Origin: CAXBCP01 sp963977005
Lineage (GTDB): Bacteria; Pseudomonadota; Alphaproteobacteria; MPNO01; UBA830
Direction of reading: 5' to 3'
DNA length: 64,000 nucleotides
NCBI GenBank assembly: GCA_963977005.1
Contig: CAXBMQ010000001.1
Location: 310,001-374,000, forward strand
Shown here piece by piece: positions 8,559 to 18,026 of this stretch. The notes beneath the pieces were generated by a model. The model did not search any database, was not told the origin of the DNA, and was given only the letters and a program-made list of their open reading frames with translations. Positions within the stretch are counted from its first letter, which is position 1; the number at the start of each line of letters is the position of its first letter. Both the position numbers and the translations under genes were made by a program.

Positions 8559-10493
8559 TCACCTGGGACAGTTTTCCGGCATCAGTCGATAGATCGCCAT
8601 CTGTTCAATAGTACCTTTTTTGCTGAACACTGAGAATGTGCGCGAGGGAACGACAAAGGTGTCGATCGTCTCGATTCTTTGCAGACAGCCGGCGTTCATC
8701 AGAGTCTGCAGCATCCGGAAATTGTCCAACTCCGGACCGCGGCCGCCGTTTTTTTGCTCGGGCGGTTTCAGGACGAAATGCGTGATCCCGTTTTTCCGGA
8801 TTTGTTCGATAAACCGTTCGGGTCTGACCCGCTCCGGACGCCATTCAACCTGCATCTGATAATAGGCCGTCATAAAAAACGACGGCAGGTCGAGCAAGTA
8901 GGCAAGTTCCCGGTTGAAAATCGCAACTTTTGCGCCGGGCGGCGCATTCCGGTTGATCCAGAAAATGGCATTGGCACCGGTTACGTTCCGTTCCAGAAAG
9001 TCCTGCCGTGATTCCCCGGTCAGGACATATTTGGCGTAGTTCACCGAAAAGACCAACTGACCCGCCAGTTGGAGAAACACCCCCAGATAGACCGCTACCC
9101 AGAATGGCCGGAACCATTGCCTCCTTGCAACCGCGTCATGGGCAAACATGTAGACCGGAATGAGGACAAGGGGAAATACCGGCACGAGGTGCCGCGCCCG
9201 GTGCGTCGTGCCACTGAAAAACCATATCGTGAAGAAAAGTCCCGCGACCCCCAGAAACATAAACAACTCGTCATTCCACAGGCGTTTCTTGGCCGCGCCC
9301 CAGATCGCGAGCGGCAGGACCATGAAGACAAAAATACCGAAGCCGGTGCGCGTACTTTCCAGTTCCGGCAAGCCTGAAAACGTCGCATAGACAGGATACA
9401 GCAGCCAATTACCGATCGTGGTCGGGAGAATCTTCTCCGCATCCGAATAGTAAGCGGCGAAACTTTTCGAGAGTTCGGCCGTCCAGTACGGTCCATCCGG
9501 CGCACCAATCAGCGTGAACAGGCTTGGAAAGACCGGGTCGCCGGTATGGATATAATTCCACAGATACCACTGAAAACCGGCCACGACCGCGAGAAGGGAA
9601 TAGACAAATACCGGGCCGATCCGCCTCAGATAGCACAGGATCGCCAAACCGAGTGACGTGGCGAATACCAGTCCGAAGAATTTGGTTCCGATAAAATAGC
9701 CGGCGAGGATGCCAACCAGAGCAATGCTTCCGGGCGCGTCGGTGCGACGGCCGTCAGCAAACAGGATACAGGCTGCAAGGGCGTAACCGGCCGCACGCAC
9801 CTCGACATGACCATTGCCACCGCTGAACAGGATCGCCGGGGTGGTCAGAAAAAGGACGGCCAGCAGGATTGCCGCATTTTTGCTGATGCGACGCGCCGCA
9901 AACGCATACACCAGAAGCGCCGTCGCCCATCCGGAAATCATCAGCCACAGCGTCAGCGCCAACTCGCCGCCCATGACGTAGGCCGACGTGTACGCAAGGT
10001 GCGTCAGGAGCGGAATCGCGCCGGATATGGCGGTCGGCAGAAACTCGATCCCGCCCAGGCCCGCAAAATATTTCGGAATTGCGGCATGATATGCCAGCGT
10101 ATCTCCATCCGCCGGCGGCGAAATTCCCTCCAGCAGGTCCATCAGCAGAACCGCTGCCAAAAGCAGCAGCGATATTGCGACCCGCCGATCGGAAATGCCG
10201 CGCCGGATTTCGCCCAAACTGCCGACGCGACAGCCTCCCCCGTAAAGACCGAGGAGAATGATCCCGGGAGCCGTAAGAACCCAAAGGACACCGGGCGAGA
10301 GCCACCCCAGTATCCCGGGGAAAAAAAGTAACCAGCCCCAAAATCCCGCGCCCAGGATGAAACCGAGTGAGATGTTTTCGGCGGCGCCTCTGTCGTCCGT
10401 CCCGGCACGGAAGGCACGCATCAGAACGCTGCCATAGCCAATGCATGCCAGGCCCAGAAAGAGCGGCGTCAGAATCGATAGAATGATCGTCAT
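8559..10493 (-). CDS. Polytopic GT-C glycosyltransferase (ArnT/PMT-like)
   Basis: 644 residues with about a dozen hydrophobic helices over the first 480 residues and a soluble C-terminal domain. The early loop LLEGISPPADGDTLAYHAAIP carries an acidic pair placed like the catalytic Asp of GT39/GT83 enzymes. The C-terminal part contains GITHFVLKPPEQ, resembling the periplasmic domain of family members. Such enzymes use a polyprenyl-phosphate sugar made by GT2 synthases and transfer it on the periplasmic side. The GT2 enzymes at 175-882 and 10724-11431 could make the donor. It is immediately upstream of the KdsB-like gene (22-nt gap). Acceptor unknown. Confidence 0.75.
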   Translation of the reverse strand: MTIILSILTPLFLGLACIGYGSVLMRAFRAGTDDRGAAENISLGFILGAGFWGWLLFFPGILGWLSPGVLWVLTAPGIILLGLYGGGCRVGSLGEIRRGISDRRVAISLLLLAAVLLMDLLEGISPPADGDTLAYHAAIPKYFAGLGGIEFLPTAISGAIPLLTHLAYTSAYVMGGELALTLWLMISGWATALLVYAFAARRISKNAAILLAVLFLTTPAILFSGGNGHVEVRAAGYALAACILFADGRRTDAPGSIALVGILAGYFIGTKFFGLVFATSLGLAILCYLRRIGPVFVYSLLAVVAGFQWYLWNYIHTGDPVFPSLFTLIGAPDGPYWTAELSKSFAAYYSDAEKILPTTIGNWLLYPVYATFSGLPELESTRTGFGIFVFMVLPLAIWGAAKKRLWNDELFMFLGVAGLFFTIWFFSGTTHRARHLVPVFPLVLIPVYMFAHDAVARRQWFRPFWVAVYLGVFLQLAGQLVFSVNYAKYVLTGESRQDFLERNVTGANAIFWINRNAPPGAKVAIFNRELAYLLDLPSFFMTAYYQMQVEWRPERVRPERFIEQIRKNGITHFVLKPPEQKNGGRGPELDNFRMLQTLMNAGCLQRIETIDTFVVPSRTFSVFSKKGTIEQMAIYRLMPENCPR

Positions 10494-10505
10494 CTGGACA
10501 TCGGA

Positions 10506-10634
10506 TCAGATAAAGGGAAGCCGGCTTTCCAATAGATTCCAAATGTTTGAGAAACTTCGGACATACAGGATAAGCGCCACGAGGATCCAAAAATAGAAAA
10601 ACACCGATAGGAGAGTTCTGTTTTTACGGGTCAT
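10506..10634 (-). CDS. Small single-helix membrane protein (42 aa)
   Basis: A short minus-strand frame from ATG 10634 to TGA 10506-10508 encodes 42 residues. A basic N-terminus (MTRKNR) is followed by a strongly hydrophobic segment, LLSVFFYFWILVALILYV, typical of one inner-membrane helix, and a short tail. It fills the gap between the GT2 gene and the GT-C gene on the same strand. The ribosome site is weak (GAGAA about 10 nt upstream). It could be a small partner of the GT-C enzyme. I do not recognise a family, and chance cannot be excluded at this length. Confidence 0.45.
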   Translation of the reverse strand: MTRKNRTLLSVFFYFWILVALILYVRSFSNIWNLLESRLPFI

Positions 10635-10723
10635 TGAACTATCGTTCTCAGCTTTTCCGGAACAGCATCGGCATCATAGATGCGCAGGAAACCAGATGGT
10701 CGGCGACAGGACCTTGAAGCGTA

Positions 10724-11431
10724 TCAAGCTCCGAAGCCGTAGCGGAGAATGCAGTAGACGGCGCGAAAGCCGTCCTTGAGACCGATCTTCTTGCCTTCCG
10801 CATAGGTGCGGCCCTGATAGGAAATACCAACCTCGTATATGCGAATGGCGGGTCGGAGACGGGCAATTTTTGCGGTGACCTCCGGCTCGAAACCGAACCT
10901 GTCCTCTTTGATCGGGATGGACTGGATGATCTCGCGCCGGAACACTTTGAAGCAGCATTCCATGTCGGTGAGGTTGAGGTTCGTCACCATATTGGACAAG
11001 AGCGTCAGCGCCCTGTTTCCAACGCTGTGCCAGAAATACAGTACGCGGTGTTTTTCGCCACCCGAAAACCGGGATCCGTACACGACGTCTGCATGACCTT
11101 CTACAATAGGCGCAACGATCTTGGGATATTCGCCCGGATCGTATTCGAGATCGGCATCCTGTATGACGACAATGTCGCCGGTAGCATGGCCGATGCCGAC
11201 CCGCAACGCAGCACCTTTTCCCTTATTTGAATTCTGCGGATAAATCTTTATCCGCGGCTCCGTCTTTGCCATTTCGGAAACGATCTCGACCGAGCGGTCG
11301 GCAGAACCGTCGTCGACGACAATCAGTTCGATTTCCATATCGGCCGTTCCTACCGCAAGAACCTTGCCGATAATTTCTTCAATCGTGGCTTCTTCGTTGA
11401 AGCAGGGCATGATTACGGAGAGAACTGTCAT
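10724..11431 (-). CDS. Family 2 glycosyltransferase, polyprenyl-phosphate sugar synthase-like (paralogue)
   Basis: 235 residues. The GT-A features are VIMPCFNEE near the start, IVVDDGSADRS, and the DXD region IQDADLEYDPGEYP. It closely matches the gene at 175-882 over the whole length and likewise lacks membrane helices. ATG 11431 is chosen because the reading frame upstream of it has no family character. It lies just downstream of the small membrane protein and GT-C genes in the sense of cluster logic: a soluble synthase loads polyprenyl phosphate, and a GT-C enzyme uses it. Sugar identity unknown. Confidence 0.85.
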   Translation of the reverse strand: MTVLSVIMPCFNEEATIEEIIGKVLAVGTADMEIELIVVDDGSADRSVEIVSEMAKTEPRIKIYPQNSNKGKGAALRVGIGHATGDIVVIQDADLEYDPGEYPKIVAPIVEGHADVVYGSRFSGGEKHRVLYFWHSVGNRALTLLSNMVTNLNLTDMECCFKVFRREIIQSIPIKEDRFGFEPEVTAKIARLRPAIRIYEVGISYQGRTYAEGKKIGLKDGFRAVYCILRYGFGA

Positions 11432-11491
11432 TTCAGGACCTTTAAGCGGAGGCAATGCCAAAGCGTCCCGGCCGGCGGGACCATGGAAATT

Positions 11492-12526
11492 CTATGCCGG
11501 ATCGGCAACCAATCCATATTTTTCGCGCCATTCGGGGTCAGCGCAGTAGATACGGTATACCGTCTGCATTGTCCTCAGCGCATCGGTGGACGAGCCATTG
11601 TCGATCGGCTTGTCCTGCAAAATCGCGTCGGCAAATTCATCTATTTCGTCACGCCATGAATTGTCTTCGTTGTAGCGGGTGGTCTGTTCGCGCGGGTCTC
11701 CGCGATCATCCTGCGCCGCATAGGCGACCGTCAGGGTCTCTGCGCCGTAGCTTTTGGTGCCGGACAGAATTCCCGACAACACAATCAATCCACGCTCGAA
11801 CGCGATCTCCAGGCTGAACATGTGACGCCACTGGGTTGCGGAGCTATGCACCATCGCCACCACACCGTTGTCGGAACGCATTATCGCATAGGCGTTGTCT
11901 TCGACATCGTGATGCCAGAAATCGTTAGAGATAAAACTGTGCACTTCGTTGAATTCGCCACCGAACAGACGCAAAAGATCGACCATATGAATGCCCTGGT
12001 CGAGGAGAATGCCGCCACCGGCCAGCCTGCGTTCCGTCCGCCAGTCCGAATCCTGGCCGAACGTAACAAGCTGCGACTTACCGTACACACCGCGCAAATT
12101 GATGGGTCTGCCAAGTTCGCCGCGCTGCATGATCGCGAGCGCGTCACGGACCGAATCGTGATAGCGATGATTGAAGCCGTATTTCAGTTTCTGACCCGGA
12201 CGGTCGCGTTCGACGGCAACAACCCTGGCAATATCCGCGACATCGCGTCCCGGCGGTTTCTCGCAAAAGACGTGCAGGCCCTTTTCAAGACCCGCAATCG
12301 TCACCTCCGCCGCCATATCGTTCGACATGCAGACAATAAGCACGTCGAGCTGTTCATCGAGGAGATCGGCATACTGCGTGGAATGCTTCACGCCGTCATC
12401 GAAAACGCCCTTTCCGGGCAGCGTGCGGTCGCAGACGGCAACCGTCTGAAGATCGGGATGCGCATCGACGACCGACCGGCGCCGTTTACCGACAACGCCA
12501 TACCCCGCTATGCCGACCCGCAACAT
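11492..12526 (-). CDS. Gfo/Idh/MocA-family oxidoreductase
   Basis: 344 residues. The NAD(P)-binding loop VGIAGYGVVGKRR is at the N-terminus, the CEKPPGRDV motif carries the catalytic Lys of the family, and LLDQGIHMVDLL provides the conserved His-containing helix. It is likely a sugar or nucleotide-sugar dehydrogenase/oxidoreductase. Its ATG lies 2 nt after the stop of another Gfo/Idh gene (12529-13665). Two adjacent but clearly different members suggest two successive redox steps on one sugar, as in acetamidino- or diacetamido-uronate routes. The exact substrate cannot be inferred. Confidence 0.83.
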   Translation of the reverse strand: MLRVGIAGYGVVGKRRRSVVDAHPDLQTVAVCDRTLPGKGVFDDGVKHSTQYADLLDEQLDVLIVCMSNDMAAEVTIAGLEKGLHVFCEKPPGRDVADIARVVAVERDRPGQKLKYGFNHRYHDSVRDALAIMQRGELGRPINLRGVYGKSQLVTFGQDSDWRTERRLAGGGILLDQGIHMVDLLRLFGGEFNEVHSFISNDFWHHDVEDNAYAIMRSDNGVVAMVHSSATQWRHMFSLEIAFERGLIVLSGILSGTKSYGAETLTVAYAAQDDRGDPREQTTRYNEDNSWRDEIDEFADAILQDKPIDNGSSTDALRTMQTVYRIYCADPEWREKYGLVADPA

Positions 12527-12528
12527 CG

Positions 12529-13665
12529 TCAGGCACCGTCCGTTCCGGAGGGCGGCGTTCGGTAAAGGTCCGATATCGCGTCGTCCGGACGACCCAGTCG
12601 GATGGATTCCTCGGTACCACCCAGGGCGATCCAGTTTCCTGCCTCGTCCGACCGGTAAAATCCATGCAGCAGTCGCAGCGTGGCCAGCGCATCCTCATAC
12701 GACACCGGGTATGCCGTGCCGTCGACCAGATGCGCGACGATGTCTCGATACATGGCAAAATGGCCGAACCCGTAGACTGCACCATGGCCCTTGATGCCGA
12801 CAAAATCTTCGCTGTTGGCATCGCACGCCGATGGATCCGGCGTAAAAATCTGAAGCTCGTTGACGGCGATGCCACCGATCTGGGCGAGGCCTTCCGAACA
12901 AACCAGAGATATCGATGCCTCGAAATCGTCGGGCCGGGCCGCTGTGGTCGATTCCAGCGTCCCGATAGCACCGGAGGCGTACTCGATGGTCGCCGCTGTC
13001 GTGTCTTCGGCCTCGATCCCGGCTCCCAGCGTTCGCATCACAGCGTTTACACGGCTTACCTCACCGCCGAGATGACGTAACAGGTCGACATGATGGATCG
13101 TCTGGTTGGTCAGCGCGCCGCCATCATGTGAAAACGTGCCCCGCCAAGGCGCGAGATCGTAGTAGCGCTGCGGCCGGCACCAGCGCAGCCGAACCGAGAC
13201 CGTCCTCAACTCGCCGAGTTCTCCCGCTTTCAACGCCGCCCGGACCCTGGCGACCGCCTTGTTGTAACGGTTCTGAAAAACCGGGTAGACGTTTACGCCG
13301 CATTTTTCCGCAACCGCGACCGCCGCCGACAGCTGTCCGGGCCGCATAAAGGTCGGCTTTTCGACAACGACGTGCTTGCCGAAATCCTGCATGACTTCGA
13401 TGGAATGCTCGTAATGCATTCCGGACGGTGTCGCGATGACGACCAGATCGATGCCGGCGACCGATCTGAGCATCTGCCGGTAATCGGTAAAGACCGGAAT
13501 CCCGAAAGCGTCGCCATATTCCTGCGCCTTGGCGGCGTCGAGGTCGCAGACGGCGACGATCTCGGCGCCGTCCGCCGCATCGATAGACCGGCAGTGATGG
13601 CCCGCGATACGACCGCAGCCGATGACCGCGACCTTCAACGAACGAGATTCTTTCAGTTGGGTCAA
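12529..13665 (-). CDS. Gfo/Idh/MocA-family oxidoreductase
   Basis: About 378 residues. The core begins KVAVIGCGRIAGHH, the dinucleotide-binding motif. VVEKPTFMRPGQ carries the family EKP motif with its catalytic Lys, and GALTNQTIHHVDLLRH supplies the conserved His helix. No ATG precedes the Rossmann motif in a plausible position. TTG 13665 gives a 9-residue leader and TTG 13638 starts directly at KVAVIG, so the start is uncertain. The frame extends upstream into the radical SAM gene, but that overlap is improbable. It acts with the following Gfo/Idh gene; product unknown. Confidence 0.8.
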   Translation of the reverse strand: MTQLKESRSLKVAVIGCGRIAGHHCRSIDAADGAEIVAVCDLDAAKAQEYGDAFGIPVFTDYRQMLRSVAGIDLVVIATPSGMHYEHSIEVMQDFGKHVVVEKPTFMRPGQLSAAVAVAEKCGVNVYPVFQNRYNKAVARVRAALKAGELGELRTVSVRLRWCRPQRYYDLAPWRGTFSHDGGALTNQTIHHVDLLRHLGGEVSRVNAVMRTLGAGIEAEDTTAATIEYASGAIGTLESTTAARPDDFEASISLVCSEGLAQIGGIAVNELQIFTPDPSACDANSEDFVGIKGHGAVYGFGHFAMYRDIVAHLVDGTAYPVSYEDALATLRLLHGFYRSDEAGNWIALGGTEESIRLGRPDDAISDLYRTPPSGTDGA

Positions 13666-13678
13666 TGCAGGCGTTCTG

Positions 13679-15388
13679 TCAGTAGCCAACCATCGGGGAC
13701 ATAAGCTGATCAAGCATCACCGGAGTCATCCGTTCGGGACTGGTCCGGAAATCAGCGCGCAGGTCGGCGGCGGCCGTACCTTCATCCTCGCCGAAGAACG
13801 TCTTCGCCATGTCCTGATGCTCGTTGAGAAAATTCTCGCTGTATATGTCGGAATAATATTGGCGGATCTTCAGCCCCTCCGGATCCGATTTTTCAGCGCG
13901 CTTCAGATTTTCCCATTCGCTTTTCGGGAAATAGCAGTAGAGCGGGAGCGTCATGATCAGACCGTCGATGTCGTCCGCACTTAGATAAGGCGGCGGCATT
14001 TTCAGGAGCGACCTTGCCGTGTTGTGAACAGTCACAACATCCGGATCAATCCAGCCATTTGCCTCCGCGACCTTCCGCAGCGCGGTACCGTGATAAGGCG
14101 TAAAGATAAAGGAGGTCAAAGCATCATAACCGTGGATCGACCTGATCAGGTTTATCGTGTCGAATACCAGATCGCGGGTCTCGCCGGGGAAACCGATGAT
14201 CGCGTTCAGGCTGAAAGCGATACCGCCTTCCGCGATAACCGAAAAGCGGTCAATGATTTCAGCATTTGAAATTTTCCGCCGCAGCATCTTTTGCCGATAC
14301 TGCTCGTTACCGCATTCGATACCGAACGCCATACGAAAGCAGTTCACGTCTTTCAGACGTTTCAGCACCTCGACGTCGGTATTCTCGGCCCGCGTGTTGA
14401 AGTAAAATGGCAGGTTGAATTCTTCGTACATATCGCAGAATTCGAAGATCTCGGCGCGCGGGCGGGCGAGGAAGCTGTCGTCTACGAAAAAGAAAAATTC
14501 CGGATCGTATTTGTCCCGCAATTCGGCAAGATGATCGCGCAATTTCTGAATGCGGGTACGTCGCAGGAAGTTGCCCTGATCGGTTTTTTTCGCAAACAGG
14601 CGTTGGCTCGGTGAATTGCAATATGTGCAGGAATACGGGCACCCGCGATACGATTCCGCCGGGATCATGCGGAAAACCTCGCCGCCCATCGGCCGGTTGA
14701 AGCGGGATTTATCGAACAACGAAAAATCCGGAACCACGTCGTCCAGTTCAACCAGCGGTGCCTGCAGGTTCTGGAAAACCTTGCCGGTCTCGTCTTTGAA
14801 CCAGGTGCTTGGAATGTTATCGAGCCGCCCGCCGGTGCGAACGGCTTCGGAAACCTTGACGATCGATTCCTCGCCCTCGCCAAGCCCGATCATGTTCACC
14901 CCGTCGGCGGCAATCGCTACCTCCGGCGCCATCGTCGGGAATACGCCACCCATGAGGTGCGGTACCTTGAGGTCAGCGACCGCGTCCAGCATCGTCAATG
15001 CCTGGAAGAACGTATCCTCGACCACCGAAAAAAGCAGAATGTCCGGTTTGAACGACTGAACCTTCGCCCTGAAATCGCCCAACATGTCCTGTTTCAGATC
15101 GATGTTGAGATCCTTCTTCACATCGAATTTCCGAACATTCAGCAGACGGACGCGATTTTCCGAATAGTTGATCTTGGTTTCGGAATAATTGGTTTCGTCC
15201 GTATCGTAATGCGTCGTCTCGAACATCTCGACGCCATATCCCTGGTCCTTGAGGATACGGGTAAAAAGTCCGATGGCGACGCCGGGCACCAGCATCAGCG
15301 GCAGGTTCGGATAGACGATCAGCACCCGAAAATCGGATTTCGGCTTGATCGCCGCCGCAGCATCAGAAACATTGCTTGTAGACGTCAA
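13679..15388 (-). CDS. B12-binding-domain radical SAM protein
   Basis: 569 residues. Residues 20-190 form a cobalamin-binding-like domain (FRVLIVYPNLPLML; MGGVFPT; GLGEGEES). The radical SAM motif is C250-PYS-C254-TY-C257, the standard CX3CX2C. The core also contains FVDDSFLARP, FGIECGNEQ and IIGFPGETRD. A roughly 130-residue C-terminal extension follows. TTG at 15388 is the likely start: a strong AAGGAG Shine-Dalgarno lies 7 nt upstream and no ATG precedes the domain. The family includes methylases and ring-contracting or cyclising enzymes. In this region it probably modifies a sugar, lipid or glycan precursor. Confidence 0.85.
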   Translation of the reverse strand: MTSTSNVSDAAAAIKPKSDFRVLIVYPNLPLMLVPGVAIGLFTRILKDQGYGVEMFETTHYDTDETNYSETKINYSENRVRLLNVRKFDVKKDLNIDLKQDMLGDFRAKVQSFKPDILLFSVVEDTFFQALTMLDAVADLKVPHLMGGVFPTMAPEVAIAADGVNMIGLGEGEESIVKVSEAVRTGGRLDNIPSTWFKDETGKVFQNLQAPLVELDDVVPDFSLFDKSRFNRPMGGEVFRMIPAESYRGCPYSCTYCNSPSQRLFAKKTDQGNFLRRTRIQKLRDHLAELRDKYDPEFFFFVDDSFLARPRAEIFEFCDMYEEFNLPFYFNTRAENTDVEVLKRLKDVNCFRMAFGIECGNEQYRQKMLRRKISNAEIIDRFSVIAEGGIAFSLNAIIGFPGETRDLVFDTINLIRSIHGYDALTSFIFTPYHGTALRKVAEANGWIDPDVVTVHNTARSLLKMPPPYLSADDIDGLIMTLPLYCYFPKSEWENLKRAEKSDPEGLKIRQYYSDIYSENFLNEHQDMAKTFFGEDEGTAAADLRADFRTSPERMTPVMLDQLMSPMVGY

Positions 15389-15466
15389 TTTTAGCTCCTT
15401 TTTCCGACACGGCGCGCGTTTGCGGAACGTCGAGAGGTATCGGCGAAATTGCCTGAATTCAGCGAG

Positions 15467-17083
15467 TCACACAAGGCAATAAGCCTTGTCATTCCCGGCT
15501 TCAGATAGTTGCGAATGCCAGAAAGCATAGTCGACAGGTGCAAAAATCTGGTCCCAGGAGACTGCCTCCGGCAACGCCGGATTCCGCAGCATATCGACAA
15601 TCGTATTCCGGTTGGCCGTCGGCGCGGTGACACCTTCGGGCAGAACCTGAACGGCAACCCGGTCGTCCGGCTGGAAGCGGATCGTCGGTACACCGGACAT
15701 CATCGCTTCCAGTCCCGATGTGCCCGTACTGTAGACCACCGCCGACAGTTCGGACTGTTCCCGCAGGCCCTTGTCCGCACGGCTGAGAAAGTCGGTTTCG
15801 CCGATATCCATCGGATACATCGGATGATCGCGAAACAAGACAAGACGACCGGTCCTGGCGACATCCTGTGCCGCCTCGATCTGGGCACGCGCGATGGGTA
15901 TCAGCCCCGACAGCGCGAAATATACCGGCGCGTCCGCCACGTGGGCGATCAGGGGCGGCACCGAAACACGAAACGCGCCGCCTATCGGCATTTTCTCGGC
16001 GGGATGACCCCAGGTTTCCAGTTCACGGCGGTACCCGGGACCGTTGCAGACGATGGTGTCAGGCAGGCTTGTCTCGCCGTCGGGGTTCAGACATGCCGCA
16101 AAATTGATCTGGTGACACCCGACGACAGTATGCTGATAACCGATCGTCTTTACGCCCTGACGTTTCGCGGTACGGCATAATGCCCGTTCCCACGCAAAAT
16201 TTTCCCACGGCCAGGCGACGACGGATGGGCGAACACCTTTTATCCAGTTGTCCTGGCAATGCATCTGCCAGCGGGTCATTAATGGGCCCGCGCCGCTGTT
16301 TTCGATTTCCACCGCACGGTCGACAAGCCAGGCGAAAGACTCCTTCTTGCCTGATTTCCGACGCCATTTGGTCCAAACCAGGCTCAGGGCGAAGAAAGGG
16401 GATCCCCAGGCATGAATGCTTGCGGTGCGCGGCCCGGACAAAATCCGCGCCAGCCCGAGGGAACAATCCGAATGAAGAACGCGCTGTAGGCTGGTTTCGC
16501 GGTCAAGCAGGTCGCCGAAATACGCGTCTGCGCCATCGGGTTTGCTGCCCGGATGACCATAGACAAGTATTGCCGGACCTCCGGGAAGCACATTCTTCCG
16601 CTGTCCGCGCAAGCGAAGACTCGTCGCCAGAAGGCGGAATGCATTCCGTGAGCGGGACAATAATCCGCGCAGGCGCAGACGAGCTTTTGCGGCGATAAGT
16701 CCCGGCGGAGAGCCCGCGACAACATCCGGACGCATGGCGATCTCCCGGAAAACCCAGGGATCGTTGCAGACGACCAGATAGCGTTCCGCCGCATCTGCAA
16801 GCTCGGCCGACAGGACAACCCAGGCCATCATCAAACGGAAATCGGTACCGTAGGCTCCCATCGTCGGCGTCCGGGCAATTTCGGACCCGGGTTCTTTGGC
16901 CAGCGCCAGTCCGGTTTCCCAGCATGCATCCGCACATCTGTCATAGGCCTGTTCGAGCCGGGTTGCGACGTCCGGCCATTTAGAGCCGGGCGGCAAATTG
17001 ACCGTTGTGTCCGTAACCGGGAACCAGAAGTCGAATTCGAGGTCCTGCGGCAGGTCTCGCGAATGTCTTAAAAGAAGCGTCAC
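15467..17083 (-). CDS. GT-B-like surface glycan transferase
   Basis: 538 residues, without clear membrane helices. The C-terminal half has IGYQHTVVG, an FRDHPMYP segment and STGTSGLEAMMSGVPTI. The last is the typical nucleotide-sugar-binding region of capsule-type GT-B transferases, including the CDP-glycerol transferase and Kdo-transferase-like groups. The N-terminal half is not recognised. The start is GTG 17083, four bases after the FkbM gene stop, indicating translational coupling. It resembles in layout the protein at 32197-34104. Glycosyltransferase is a fair call, but the donor and acceptor are unknown. Confidence 0.6.
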   Translation of the reverse strand: MTLLLRHSRDLPQDLEFDFWFPVTDTTVNLPPGSKWPDVATRLEQAYDRCADACWETGLALAKEPGSEIARTPTMGAYGTDFRLMMAWVVLSAELADAAERYLVVCNDPWVFREIAMRPDVVAGSPPGLIAAKARLRLRGLLSRSRNAFRLLATSLRLRGQRKNVLPGGPAILVYGHPGSKPDGADAYFGDLLDRETSLQRVLHSDCSLGLARILSGPRTASIHAWGSPFFALSLVWTKWRRKSGKKESFAWLVDRAVEIENSGAGPLMTRWQMHCQDNWIKGVRPSVVAWPWENFAWERALCRTAKRQGVKTIGYQHTVVGCHQINFAACLNPDGETSLPDTIVCNGPGYRRELETWGHPAEKMPIGGAFRVSVPPLIAHVADAPVYFALSGLIPIARAQIEAAQDVARTGRLVLFRDHPMYPMDIGETDFLSRADKGLREQSELSAVVYSTGTSGLEAMMSGVPTIRFQPDDRVAVQVLPEGVTAPTANRNTIVDMLRNPALPEAVSWDQIFAPVDYAFWHSQLSEAGNDKAYCLV

Positions 17084-17087
17084 GCGA

Positions 17088-18017
17088 TCAGATCGACGCT
17101 ACGTCCCGGCGCGGCAGCAGCAGCAGGTTTACCGCAATCTCGGGCTGCTCGCCTTCGAGCGGTACCAGGCGCAGATACGGATTAACCCGGTTAACGGGAT
17201 AGATGATCAGAATGTGATAATCGGGGAACGTATCAAGATACCATTGGAACGATTTTCCCGCCGCTTCGAGACGACGGCTATGCGCTTCGATAATCATCGA
17301 CGGCCGGTGATGGCGGATGGTTTCCAATCCGCCTTCGATGACCCAGGTCTCGAAACCTTCAGTGTCTATTTTTACGAAACCGACCCGACCATCGACGCCC
17401 AGCTTCTCGATGACGCCATCCAGCCGGCGGACCGGCACCGTGCGACGCTGGTAATTTTCGGGCTCGCGGTCCAGATGCACGCTGCCTGCGATCGTGCTGG
17501 TGCCTTCAAGCCCCGCACCGCCAATATTGACCGACATCTCCGCGGTGTCGTCGGCAGCCCCGAGACCGCACGGGACCAGGGTGACATTGTCGAGTCCGTT
17601 CAGCGCCGCATTGGCCGAAAGCCGGTCCGCCATCTCGGTGACCGGTTCGAAGGAATAGACATGTCCCTCGGGCGCGGCGCGGGCAAACGCGACCGTGTGC
17701 AAGCCGACATTCGCACCGATATCGAGAACGATGTCGTCCTTGCGGATCAGGTATTTGATGAGATAGCTGATTTCGGGTTCGTACTGGTCGGGGCTGAACC
17801 TGATAGACGAAGCGCGCCCCGAATTCATGAACAGGTATGTTCCGGGCTCCGCCATCAGCGGATTACCGTCCCGGTCGACCACGATAGCGGGCACATGAAA
17901 CGGATTGATCATCCCGAGCAGATGCGACCGACGCCACGTCAGTCGTCCGATCAACCGGGCCGGGAAACCGGCAACCGGGTGTTCGATGAGATCAAGGATC
18001 GTTTGCTTCAAACCCAT
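17088..18017 (-). CDS. FkbM-family methyltransferase
   Basis: 309 residues. The SAM-binding region reads IVLDIGANVGLHTVAFARA (about residues 95-113), followed by VYSFEPVTEMADRL. The FkbM hallmark FVKIDTEGFETWVIEGG appears near residue 215. FkbM enzymes O-methylate sugars and polyketides and are common in capsule and LPS clusters, where they cap chains or decorate residues. ATG 18017 is preceded by an AGGGGA ribosome site at good spacing. The upstream SDR gene ends 9 nt before it. Target sugar unknown. Confidence 0.87.
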   Translation of the reverse strand: MGLKQTILDLIEHPVAGFPARLIGRLTWRRSHLLGMINPFHVPAIVVDRDGNPLMAEPGTYLFMNSGRASSIRFSPDQYEPEISYLIKYLIRKDDIVLDIGANVGLHTVAFARAAPEGHVYSFEPVTEMADRLSANAALNGLDNVTLVPCGLGAADDTAEMSVNIGGAGLEGTSTIAGSVHLDREPENYQRRTVPVRRLDGVIEKLGVDGRVGFVKIDTEGFETWVIEGGLETIRHHRPSMIIEAHSRRLEAAGKSFQWYLDTFPDYHILIIYPVNRVNPYLRLVPLEGEQPEIAVNLLLLPRRDVASI

Positions 18018-18026
18018 AGTCGTCCC

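Noticed and set aside
14021..14038. Perfect inverted repeat GTTGTGA-N4-TCACAAC
   Set aside because: It lies within the radical SAM coding sequence and has no related copies or promoter context.
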